Assembly: GCA_036940085.1 (NCBI GenBank)
Contig: JALLBK010000154.1
Location: 1-43,115 of the forward strand
Length of the DNA: 43,115 nt
From: Discostella pseudostelligera
Lineage: Eukaryota; Bacillariophyta; Thalassiosirophyceae; Thalassiosirales; Thalassiosiraceae
Reading direction: 5' to 3'
A program made the position numbers and the translations under genes. Every line of letters begins with the position of its first letter. The first letter of the stretch is position 1. A model generated the notes under the pieces. The model was not told the DNA's origin, did no database searches, and saw nothing but the letters and a program-made list of their open reading frames with translations. Below, one piece after another: positions 10,832 through 21,381 of this stretch.

Positions 10832-11707
10832 ATGATGAAGTTGGAATTATCAAACAACAGCAATAACCTCCCCAGTAAGTCGTCGTGGACTGAAACGTCT
10901 ATAGCAGAGTCTCTAGCAGTACTGATGCAGAAGGAGAGAACTGTCTACAGGAGTTGCGACTACCTCCATAATGGAGCATTAGGTTTACAAGGTGTTCTTG
11001 ATGAAGAGGACCGCACGAAGATGGTCGAATGGTGTTACAGCGTAGTCGATATTTGCCAGCTCGAACGAGAATCTGTCTCGATGGCCATGGAAATGGTCGA
11101 TCGCTTCCTCTCCAAAAAGTCTAACGGGGCAAAAGAAGTTCTGGTGGGCGATCGCATTCAATTCCAACTCTTAACCCTTACTGCATTGTACGTATCCATC
11201 AAGATGAGCATGAAGATGGTTCTTGGGAGCGAATTCTTTTCTATCATCAGCCGTGACCTCTACGCTGTAAAAGAAATCGAGGCCATGGAGAAGATCCTAC
11301 TTGAGGAACTTTCATGGTACATCACTGCACCGACGTGTGTGCAGATGTCACACCATATTCTCTCGTTGGTATCGACACATACTACTTTGAGGAATACAAC
11401 ATTGACTACCATTCTAAATGAGGTTGAGTACCAAGCAGAATATTCCGTGAGAGATTATTACTTCGTGACACAGCGGCCAAGCACCGTGGCTATTGCTGCC
11501 ATCCTTAACACCACCCTCGATCGATTCGACAAGCATGAAAGTGAAGATATAGTTCGTGCGGTCTTCACTGTCATGAGTAATACCGCTGAGTTTGAATCCA
11601 TAGATACAATATTGGCCACAAGAAAAAAATTGCACAACTTGGTGTACGGACATGGCAACACTGCCGGAGATTGCGAAGAGACCGATGATCAATGGTACCT
11701 CTATTAA
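10832..11707 (+). CDS. Diatom-type cyclin
   Basis: An intronless gene of 291 residues. Cyclins bind and activate cyclin-dependent kinases. The N-terminal cyclin box spans roughly residues 35-165. It contains MVEWCYSVVDICQLERESV, AMEMVDRFL, LLTLTALYVSIKM and, after EIEAMEKILLEELSW, the turn YITAPT. The layout (MxxWCY, then AMxxxDRFL) is typical of the expanded diatom-specific cyclin group, whose members are known to respond to light or nutrients. A second, weaker helical half follows up to about residue 260. The start could be the first ATG at 10832 or the next codon, as both are Met. An AATAAA occurs at 11797-11802. The subtype is an inference from pattern only. Confidence 0.88.
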   Translation: MMKLELSNNSNNLPSKSSWTETSIAESLAVLMQKERTVYRSCDYLHNGALGLQGVLDEEDRTKMVEWCYSVVDICQLERESVSMAMEMVDRFLSKKSNGAKEVLVGDRIQFQLLTLTALYVSIKMSMKMVLGSEFFSIISRDLYAVKEIEAMEKILLEELSWYITAPTCVQMSHHILSLVSTHTTLRNTTLTTILNEVEYQAEYSVRDYYFVTQRPSTVAIAAILNTTLDRFDKHESEDIVRAVFTVMSNTAEFESIDTILATRKKLHNLVYGHGNTAGDCEETDDQWYLY

Positions 11708-12550
11708 CGAATCGACGCTCGAAATTTACAAGGAGGATCTTGTCATAAGTAGTAGGAAATGCAAAGTGTAAAGTATCCATAACAGACAGACTAGACAATA
11801 AAAACAATTCCTCGAAACGATAAACCTTTCTTCACTGTTCAAAAGTAGCCGACATCAACTACTGCAACTAAAATCTTCTTCTCCCGCCTCCTGCTCCAAC
11901 CATCACCTGTGGAGCGTGGACACATGGACCACAGCTCGACCTCGTCTTGAAGACAGACGACATATGTCATTCATGATCCTGTTTCGGTGCCCGATGCAGG
12001 TCATAGCTATTCCAGAGAGAGAGTGTCGGTATTACGAGCCGGCCATCAATTGAACCCCAGCGCGCCAACCGGCAGCCGTAGTATCCTCGCCTGCGTACGA
12101 ACTGGCAGCCAGCAGCCACATGCCACGTGAATTCGACTTCAATGCTGACTGCAGTTACGATCGACCACGTGGAAGCGAAGATGAAATAATTTCTCAAATG
12201 CCATTGTGGCAAGCAAACCACCACGTGGCAGGGAGTTCTTACACGTGGCAGAGAGTTCTTACGTGGCATTCATATTTTGGCGGGAGACTCAGCTCGGTCG
12301 ACGCGGCGCGACGTATGGTACGCGAGGCCAAACCGAGCCGCTTGGTACTAGAGGGGAGGAAGTGCCTGGGACAATGCCACCCTCGTCGGGATATCAATAG
12401 CTGAAAGAGCCTTCATAGCCTCACACCAAGTCTTAAGCGAGTGGACATCTGTCGTGGGGTGGGGATAGGGAAGCGGCGAAGCTCAGAGACAGCCAACTCA
12501 ACATCGCCATTGCCGACGCGCATCACATACAGACTACCCAACATCACAAC
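11708..12550. promoter_or_regulatory. Intergenic region with a G-box cluster and an E2F-like site
   Basis: This 843-bp gap has no convincing gene. Four CACGTG hexamers lie at about 12123, 12168, 12222 and 12243. The last two are part of a tandem repeat with a period near 21 bp, in which CACGTGGCA is followed by a GAGTTCTTA. An E2F-like TTTTGGCGGGA follows at 12275-12285. The block sits 270-430 bp before the next start codon and is probably its promoter. CACGTG is the binding core of bHLH and bZIP factors. Confidence 0.55.
12218..12262. repeat. Short tandem repeat carrying G-boxes
   Basis: Two copies of a unit of about 21 bp, CACGTGGCAG(G/A)GAGTTCTTA, lie in direct succession, followed by a partial third (CGTGGCA). 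Each full unit contains one CACGTGG. Confidence 0.65.
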
Positions 12551-15500
12551 ATGGAGCAGCCCCTACTTCTCCCAAAGCTACGAACCGCCCTCTCCTGTTT
12601 GTACGGGAATGCCAACACCTCGATTTCATTACATAATCGACATGAGGCTCATGCTTTCCTCTTAAACTTTAAATCGAGCAATCATCGCCGGAAAGTGGTG
12701 TCGCGAATACAATCAGAGAAGGATAGAATTAAATCAACATCGTTGGCACAAGAACAAAGTCAAATAACACTCGACGATGACGGCAACAATACTACCATTG
12801 GCTCAATTTTCTTAAGCTGCCTAGCCCTAATTCTACAGAGAAATAATAACCATGAAATGATATTCGCCGCCCAAACTCTGAATCATCGAACGAGATCACT
12901 TAAACTTGTGGAGACTTTGGATTTAGAGGCGGAGGATGGGTTGGAATGTGGTGTGGCAAGGTTGGCACTGGCATTGGAGGAAATACGTGTTGAGCGGGCA
13001 CGATTGCAGAAGGATGCCGCCGCCGCTGTCGTAGGGAACGACACCAATCACCAATTACATTTCGAGCAACGGAGTGCTGAACTAGGGAGGAAATCGAATG
13101 CTGTTTTTACGGCATGGTTGGAAAGATATGTTTCAATGTTAGTTCATCGTTGTGATGGTACTGGTGGTGGTGATATTGAAGTAAGTGGAGATGGAATCAG
13201 TCATACCAGCATGCCGGCACGAGACTGTGGATCATTTTGCACTGGGGGAGAATTGCTTGCTATGGTTTTGCAACGACATTCGTCCACTCTCCTATCCAAC
13301 GATGCAAATCATGGCATTGCGATGATGAACGACGAATCTGAAAAGCGCGAAGAGAAAATTAAGGGAACGCTCATTATGCTCACTTTGACAGTGGCGATGT
13401 ATGCTTCTGCTTTTGCCGAGTATGAAGAAGAACATTGGCATCATCATTCGACAGAGCAACCGGTGGCTAGGTCGTCATGGGCCAATGCGGTCCTCTCCGA
13501 ACTCGGTTCGGCCTTATCAATAACTTCTCTTCGCATCCGATTTAAGCCAGTGACGGATAACTTGGCTACACCAACTCCTGAACCATCATGCCCACCCCTG
13601 ATCGACACGTTGATAAATACTTTGAAGTTGGTTGAGGAATCGGCTGAAGTTTACTTNCTGCATGCATAAAGGCGCTACCCGAAACTGTCCTCCTCCCACC
13701 GGGACAAGAAGATACTGGACATCGCATCCCGTCTGTCGATCGTGCATGTCTACGAGCAGCCTCGATTGAGTTACGATCCGTTGGTACGAGTAGCTTCGAT
13801 GATAACGTTGATAATATTACCATCGGTACTGGAATGGATAAGGCATGGAAGGAACTCATTGACTCACATCGTGGTCGGCGGAGTGAAGGTCAGATAATTC
13901 AAGCAGATGCTTCTGTCACACAACTTTTGGAATGTTGTGAAGCATGGGCGCGATATGTTGCCGTTCCGATACATGTTGTGAACATGACCGTGGGTTCACT
14001 GACAGTGGGATACTTGCAGGTGTCACGGAGTTCTACTTCCTCACACCATCAAGAGAAAGCCCAAATGGCAGCATTTCAGTACCTCGTATCTCTTTTCGAG
14101 TCGGCGTCTCCTTCGTTAACACAAGGGGACATCCTTGCGGCATCGTTGGGCGTTGCCACAAGCGGTAACCGTGGCAAAGGCGGTGGTGGAAGCTCGGGCA
14201 AGAATACCAACACGAGGAAAAAGCAGGGTAACAAAAGTAAAAAGCGACAAGAGGAACGGTTGGGTCAGGCCATTGCCGTGCAAGACAGCGGCCAAGATTA
14301 TGACGCAGCCGACGCAGCAGAGAATGAGCTACTTGCACGAAGAAACGCTGCTTGTGTTGCCGCGGCGGCCGTGTTCGGCGTTTCTATTGGAAATGCCTCG
14401 GTATTGGATGACGATTGGGGCCTTAGACTTGCAGTTACATCTCCTTGCACTTCAACTCACGGGATTTGTTCTACAGTAGCTGCAGCAGCCAACTCGGTGC
14501 TTCCCCATCTTCTCGATTTAGAGAGAGGAGATGTCACTAGAGATCCCAAGCACGAGTGGCGTCTAGAGTTATTCTCAGCTATTGTTGCAGTTATCTGTCG
14601 CATGTGCGCGTCCTCATGCCGAGAAGTTAGAGTATTGGCTTATGAGCCGCTTATGACTATGCACAGCACTCTAAATTCGGTTGCTGCTGTGTCGTTACGA
14701 ATGGAGGAGCTCGCTGTGCAATCTATTTGCGAGGTATGTCGATCGATGTAAATGACTTGAGCTGCATTAACTCGTAATCGCTCAACACTTGTCTGTTTGT
14801 CAGTGTGTATTGTTCCTTGCAAACGCCTGTGGGTACCCTGACGGTTACTTTGACTGCCTGTCAGAGAATAGTGACGAAGATACTGAAATCGAGAGGAACG
14901 ACATAAGAGATGTGGTACGCACAGTTTGTGGCTTGGATTTTGAGAGTCTCGGGGTGAATAAGGAATCATCGTCACTACTCATCCTGGAGCGTACAATCAT
15001 TGCATGCCATAGTTCTGTCAGAGACGCGGCATCATCTGGTCACCTTCCTCGCGAGACAGCAGTACACATCTTATCCGCCCTTGCAAAACCACTGAATGTT
15101 CTGGGGAAAAGTTATAAACAACAACCATCACCATTTCGGTGTAGAATACTGACAATGACCATGATAACTTTGAGCGAGGTATGCGATCAATTGAATGCAT
15201 CCTTGGACTTGCGCCCTCTATCACAAATCTTTCCTTTGAGCCGTCTAGCTTTGATGGGGATAGCGTCACTTTCACCAATGCTCTCATCAATCGCAGAGTT
15301 GAAGAGAACAAATTCAGCAACTGAGACCGAGAATGAATTGTTCCATACGTTGAACAGTGCTTTGAAATCGGCACTGCAGCATACTTTATTATCAACTGGC
15401 GCGATACCAGAGCTTATGGCCGAGTCCACTCTTAAATCAACGCGTTATGATATCAAAGGTGCAATGAGGGGTGCCGGTACGTACAATTACCTGTTGCCGA

Positions 15501-17431
15501 TCGTTTGCTACCATCGCAATATATTTTTTCATGAAAAATATGCTATTATGGCGCAATTCACATCAATCTTGTCAGGTGGAGAAGATCATGGTAAGTTTCT
15601 TCATGCTTGTTTATCTGCTACGTCGTGTCTCAGCAACTCTCTCAACATCATTCAGTTGGCTGCATTGCGCTTCTGAGACTTTCACACGAGAGTGATTGTT
15701 TGACAGACTCTATCCTGGAAGTGTGTGGACCTACAATCTTGCACGATTTAGCAAGCTTGCACCAAGTTCTCAAGGTAGCAGAAAACAATAGAGGCTTTGG
15801 TGTGGATTACGGAACAGGAGTCTGTCCTGTGTCGAGACGTATAATTCTCAGGGTAATATCTACTCTGGCTCTTTACGACATGAAACAAGCAAAAGACGGA
15901 GCTATTGCCGGCCGCGACGTATTACACAAACTTGCAATAGCCCCGATTGATGATTTGCGTCTGCAGAAGGATGTTGTGCAATCTGCGGAGAAGCTGTTCC
16001 GCATTTGCGAATGTGCTTACGATTTTGCCTTCTTCTCGCCAGAGCTAGTGACAGATCTACTCAACAAGCATCACTCTGAGTTTGAGCTACTGTTCGAGTG
16101 TGTCATCTCTGGATATTCACGACTGTCGTTCAATATTGATGTAGATGACATCTGCTACCAGGTGAGATCAATTTGTCTTTGTCGTCTCTGCACTACTCTA
16201 TAAATGTCACAAATGTCGCATTACACTTTTTTCGTCGTCAGTGGGGAAGGCTGAGAGGTGGTGCATGTGCCGTTCTCCGCACTAGCATCAAAGATACAAT
16301 AACTGACTTTACTGCAACAATCATTTCATCACTGGTCACGGCGGAATGCCAAGCTGCAACAATTCAGTGTAATCATGGTAAGATTAGATTGTTTCGTTCA
16401 AGTCATCGACGCCAAAGTATATGGTAACTAAATAATTATGCATGACTACAGGTCCAGGAACGGACTCTAACATCTTCAATGAGAATATTATAGGCGAGGA
16501 AATGGTTGGCGCTGGTGTTTATTTAATTCTGATCAAAGAATGTTTGGATCGAGTTAAAAAGGCAAATGAATCGAGTCAAAAGAATGCAAGCGACTGCAGA
16601 CAGTGCCTCTCCATTCTGAAACAAGTTTCTACTTCCGTAACTCAGCTGTTGCTTCATCAGTCACCAGAGGCGATCTCGCATTTAGACCCTCGTCCAACCA
16701 TTGCAGAGGCCTGGTTTTTGGCATTGATTGGCCTAGTCTCAATTTGTCGGAACAATGAGCTTATTGCGTCTACCTTGGCGAACGATGGAGTCGAAAATTT
16801 CTTCGGTGAATCACTCTCATTAGCGGCGGCGCTCGTATTTCTCAAGGATATTGGAACTAAGTCGGATCAAGCCACATTAACTCAGTCTGGGATGTCGCTG
16901 GATGGGCCGCAAACACTTGCGATAGAAACATTTTTAGCCGTGTCTCTTCTTCTCGGGCCGAGTATCCTTTCAGCTGGAGTAACACGCATCGCAGCGGCCA
17001 TCCACGTGCAGGAAATTGTTTACGACAAAAAGATCCTTGGCTCTGCGATCCTAGTAGCAGCATTCCTCCGGTCCGTTTCTGGGGCTCTCCCACCATGGAT
17101 AGTTGAGGATATTCCTGATGTATTCCATTCTATGTACATTGCAATGGGAAGCAACGTCGACGAGTTTATTCAGATGTTGCGTGCTTCGACTAAGCTGAAA
17201 GCTTCTTTATCATTCAGCGGAGTACGCTCAGGGGAATTGCTGGCGGGTCGTTATTTGGATGCGAGGGATAGTCATATTGAGGGTTTCCTTTCTCAAACTA
17301 AGGAAGTATGCATCAAAGGAAACTGGAACAAGCTGAAAATAATCCTGAAGGCAACTTGTGGAGGAAAGAAGAAAGATTCTGGATTCAATTTAAAGCCCCA
17401 ATATACCACCTGGGATTGCGATCGCATGTAG
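12551..17431 (+). CDS. Large alpha-helical (ARM/HEAT-like) repeat protein of unknown function
   Basis: Six exons: 12551-14733, 14804-15476, 15576-15590 (15 nt), 15656-16161, 16242-16377 and 16452-17431. The five introns are 70, 99, 65, 80 and 74 nt, all GT-AG with matching phases. The product is about 1500 residues of helical, Leu- and Ala-rich sequence. The start (LFAAQTL-like: FAAQTLNHRTRSLKLVE) resembles the N-terminus of importin-beta/transportin proteins, and the central MRGAGGEDHVGCIALLRL recalls a plant ARM-repeat family. I cannot name it with certainty. Residues near 540-570 are a Gly/Lys-rich linker. Exon 1 contains an ambiguous base (13657), and the frame before it reaches TAA at 13667. 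The frame after it is one base out of register and continues the protein (ACIKALPETVLLPP). This looks like a lost base rather than a broken gene. Confidence 0.8.
13657..13657. other. Ambiguous base N with an adjacent one-base frame change
   Basis: This is the only N in the window. The upstream frame stops ten bases later. The downstream frame, open from before the N to the exon end, is shifted by one. An assembly or consensus error at this site explains both facts. Confidence 0.85.
15576..15590 (+). other. 15-nt microexon of the helical-repeat gene
   Basis: The exon GTGGAGAAGATCATG lies between acceptor TTGTCAG and donor GTAAGT. With its split flanking codons it supplies Gly-Gly-Glu-Asp-His, joining MRGA to VGCIALLRL. 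Skipping it would keep the frame but remove this conserved-looking turn. Confidence 0.75.
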
Positions 17432-17514
17432 ATTTTTAAGAGTGCACTCTCTCTATTTTAAGTTGCAGGATAAGGACCACCATAAATCTCATTCCATTAA
17501 TTGTATCTACTGCT

Positions 17515-20336
17515 TCAAAACTTTGCAGGAGCTCTCTTTACCTTTTTCTTAGCCGTCGTTCCAATTGGTTGAATTATCTTCCCTGCCCTAACAAGTAACG
17601 CAGGCCTGCTCATTTCCTTTGTACCCTGAATAGAATTCCACTCCTGTCCGATATTCCCCGCCATTGCTTTTTCGTACTCTACACGCGAGCGGTACGGATA
17701 TGGTATCTCTGACAATTGGAACTTTGCAGTCTTCTTAAGCCGCTTCTCATTAATAATGACTGTTGACATTCCATCATCTTTACGAATGGGCTGTGCATTT
17801 TGCTGCTCTGCCTTTTTAGATATCGGGGCGCTAAGTTTAGGTGGTAGATTGCGTGGTTTCTTGGGTACAGAAGTGCCGGCGCCTGCCCAGCTTCCCCAAC
17901 CTTTTACGAATGTGACTTCTTTCTTTTTCCGTGTAGGGTCATCTCTCTCTTTCATTCGTTCCTAAGCCATGGATTAAAGAACATGTCGAATGTAAATCGT
18001 TATTCAAACATATGACCTGATCATTTCACCAAGTATAGACGTACCTTCTCCTTCATAAACTCTTCCTCCGCCTCCAAATCCGCCGGAGCTGCAAAAGCGC
18101 GACGTACCAGCTCGGCCTGACTAAGTTCTGCGATTCCAACATCTTTGCTGGTAGGATCAGGGTTCTCCTCTTGTGCTTTGTCTTGAATATCATCGTCATC
18201 TCGTTTTCTCTTTCCGCTCTTCACAACCTGATCATCGTCAACGAGCATGGATGCCGCTTTGTCAATGTTTACCACGCGGGATAAGGACTTACTTGATTTA
18301 TGAGTGCTCTTGGAAGTTATCCACGGATTTTCTTCCTCAACATCGGCACTGCTGGTTTCGGCTGACTGTGGGACCTCCACATCATCCTCCGAAATTGCAT
18401 CCCGCTTCTTCTTTCTCCTCGACTTCTTTGTCTCCTGAGAAGCGGTTTGCAAATCTTCGGTTTTCTCAATTCCACCATTGTCAATACTGAGCTTATTGTC
18501 CCCGTCAACTTTGATAGAAAATGCATCTGCCTTACCAAATTGTAATGAGGATGCAACCATTGTCCCCTCTGGCAAGATCTCATTAATTTCAGCCTCCGTT
18601 GCCACACGTGGCTTCTTCGTCTTTGTTATCGAGATTTGTTCGTCGTTGTTCTTATCGTCACTGTTGGATGCCATGAATTCAATCTCATTTGCCTCCAATT
18701 CTTCCAACAATTTGCGCGCTTCATCTCGTGCTCGAACACGTTGCGCCTCTATACCCCGCTTCATGAATTCCATGTTGAGCAACCCTTTCTTTTTCTTGGC
18801 TGACTTGCCATCCTCGTCATTCTCGATGTCGTCATCTTCCATCAAGATATCACGTGCTCTCTTGAGCAAATCCTCTTCCGTCTCTCCATTCTCACTACCA
18901 CTCTCTCCATCATTATCACCATCTTCTTCTCCCATCATCTTACGACGCAGTTCCTCACCCTTGGCAATTTGCAAACTCAACGCCCTGCGTTCTTCAACAT
19001 CCATCTTCGATCCACGACGTAACATCCTACGTGCCCACTTACTCGTATTCTTGTGAGCCAATGTCATACGCTCTTTCATCCTATCCATCTCTTCTTGTTC
19101 CTGTCTTTCACGATCTAATGCACCATCATCCTCCAGTCGTCCTGCCTCCTCTTCAGCATTCTGTTGACGTTCCCGTTGTCGCTTGCGAATCTTACGATAC
19201 TTCTTGGATTTGATTTTGTTAATCCGATGACGCTTCTGTTCCTCGTAGAACATCAATGCGCGTAGCTTGGCCAATTCACCATGTCGCTTCTTGTACTCTT
19301 CCATGGAGATGCGATTGGACCCTAAATCGTCATCGTCGTCATCGATGTGTTCAGCATCACCAGCATTCTCCTCGTCTTCTTCTCCCGTCAATCGTTTCTT
19401 CTCCCTCTGGAGCATCTTCTGCTCATCGTCCATCCCGGCCTTTTCTAATGCAAGTTGTAATTCCTTCTCAAAATCATTCGTCGCCTCAAACTTATCAACA
19501 AGTGTATCTCTCGTTATACGATTGGTAGTGGCGCCACCCTTATTGGTTCGAAAGTCGAGGGTTTCGGCATCGCGTTGTTCATGGATTGCCTCTTTCCATA
19601 AGGTAACATCCTCGGATGTCGATTGGTAATGGACCTTGCGTGAGGCACGGTCGGATACAACACGTGAGACAGGTGCACTTGTTGTTTGTAGACGTTTCGT
19701 ATCATCTGCATTAGAGGATGAGAGTGCACGCATCGATTTCTGGACGGATGCAAATCCAGCAGTGTCAGCTATGTCTCCCATGAGAGAATCTAGTGTCAGC
19801 TTGTCGTCGATGATACTGGAGCTAGACATACCCGACAATGCCCCCGAGTAGAATTCACTTTCTGGTAGTCGTACAGCTGCCTCGGCGGCTGCGCTATTCA
19901 ATGAGATTTTACCGCCACCACCTCCTCCTGCCTTGCTTGGAGGCTTGACATCCATGTCATTATCGAGTTTGTTCAGTAGATCAAGCATGTATTTTCCACC
20001 ATCGTCATCTTGATCGTCGGAGTCGTCGGATGATCCAGCCCAGTCATTGTTTTCGTCGTCGTCATCATCGCTATCCTCCTCGCCCTCACTGTTATCCTCA
20101 CTTTCATCACTGTCGTCGTCACCTTCATCATCACTGTTCACATTGGCAGACTTCAACTTCTTGCCTTCCCTTTTCTTACTCTTTTTCTTACCTCTACCAC
20201 CACCCGACCAAAAGCTACCATACATCAATTCATCTTCCGAATTGAATGCCTCGTCTTCATCAATTTCTTCATCGTCACTATCGTTGATGTGATCCACAAG
20301 TTGTGGTTCTTTGTTGGGCGGAGATGGACGTGGCAT
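17515..20336 (-). CDS. UTP14: UTP14, U3 snoRNP-associated SSU processome protein
   Basis: Two exons on the minus strand, 20336-18045 and 17961-17515, encode 912 residues (human about 770). The intron (18044-17962, 83 nt, GTACGT...GGCTTAG) is in phase 0. UTP14 belongs to the SSU processome in the nucleolus and activates the helicase Dhr1 during 18S rRNA maturation. The middle shows the conserved HKNTSKWARRMLRRG segment followed by a basic helical stretch. The C-terminal exon has KGWGSWAGAG, VIINEKR, IPYPYRSRVEYEKAM, IGQEWNSIQ and GKIIQPI, each with a clear counterpart in human and yeast UTP14. The first 120 residues are strongly acidic (Asp/Glu/Ser), and a Gly run lies near 19910-19930. Its stop codon is 84 bp from that of the helical-repeat gene, tail to tail. 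Confidence 0.95.
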
Positions 20337-21044
20337 GATAATTATAGATTGAGAACAACAGCCTCTATTTTGTTATTGTGTGGCGATGCCGTTGATGGAT
20401 ACTCTCACTATTAGTGTTCTGAAGGCGGCACATCCACTCCATACTGATAAGCCGTCACCATCGCCATCGTCATGGTCATGGGTATGGGTCAGTCGATGGT
20501 CGATGAGGTTGGGTGTAAAAATGAAAATTGAGTGGCTGTGGTTGTGGCGGGAAGTTGCTTTGGCGATGATTAATGTGCCGAAAATGGCGGGAATAACAAA
20601 GCCCGACCATGACCATGACCATGGCGTCGACTTCTCCATGATAGAGTAGTACGTACCTTCCCTCTCGACAATGCTTCATAACACGTTTCAGAGTGCAGTG
20701 GTATCCATTCTCTCTGCATACGGGTAAGGGTGTTGTTGTTTTGGCATAGGCATGCAATGATGCATTTCGAGCGTGACAGTATTCTTGTTCATCGTTCACC
20801 GCAATCTCTCACTGAATGAAAAACATTTGCAATACTTTATCTAATATGGGGGTGGACTTTTACAGATCACATCCACTTCAGCACTGGGATATACATTCCA
20901 AAAATTCATCTTCTGTTCTGGAAGGTGATTGGGGTCGGATTACTCCACACATCATAATGAGGCGAGTAACAATGACACACAATGTTCAATTGGGGCGGCG
21001 GGAGACACAGTTACGGGCCACGACGATCGAGTAGCGGGGCCAGG
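20337..21044. promoter_or_regulatory. Upstream region of UTP14 with two E2F-like sites
   Basis: No clear gene is seen. Two E2F-like elements, TTGTGGCGGGAAG (20542-20554) and AAAATGGCGGGAA (20581-20593), lie 206-257 bp upstream of the UTP14 ATG. Several CCATGAC repeats occur at 20465-20480 and again, in the other orientation, at 20604-20625, which could pair. Open frames here (20380-20649, 20816-21034) look like chance. Confidence 0.45.
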
Positions 21045-21381
21045 ATGATGAGCTCCCGGCAGAGTTTCGATCATATTATCGACCAGGGCGGTGGAAGACT
21101 CTGTCAAATTCACATGTTGCATGATACCGTCGTCTACAAGACGGGTAAGTACAACCAGTTCTACAGTTAGTTTATTTCACATCAATGCAATTCGTGAATA
21201 TACTCTGATCTCAACCATTCCGATACAAGATATGAATACAGGCGATTGCACAACCAACCCGATATTTCAAACGATACTTCTAGCTATTGGTGGATTGTCC
21301 GGGATCTTGCTCTTCATCAAATTAAGGTGCCTTTACTGCCGAATAGTTGTACCCGAACCACCCATATTCAAGTGGCGGTGA
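21045..21381 (+). CDS. Possible small single-pass membrane protein, spliced
   Basis: Two putative exons, 21045-21144 and 21242-21381, meet across a canonical intron (ACGG|GTAAGT ... AATACAG, 97 nt) and give about 79 residues. Exon 2 encodes one strong hydrophobic helix, FQTILLAIGGLSGILLFIKL, followed by basic and Cys residues. I do not recognise a family. The good splice sites with matching phase and the clear membrane segment favour a real gene. The short length and the lack of homology argue against one. The last 60 bases overlap the 3' coding end of the CCCH gene on the other strand. The ATG at 20982 is an alternative start, giving 21 more residues. Confidence 0.35.

Noticed and set aside
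12551..13669. Separate short gene ending at the TAA after the N
   Set aside because: The neighbouring frame, one base out of register, continues the same kind of sequence directly. A consensus error at the N is simpler than two genes or a pseudogene.
18478..19056. Open frame of 192 codons on the plus strand inside UTP14
   Set aside because: It is a Ser-rich mirror of the acidic and basic stretches of UTP14 on the other strand. It has no features of its own.
20380..20649. Open frame of 89 codons next to UTP14
   Set aside because: Composed of repeated CCATGAC/CATGG words and overlapping the E2F-like promoter sites; no protein features.
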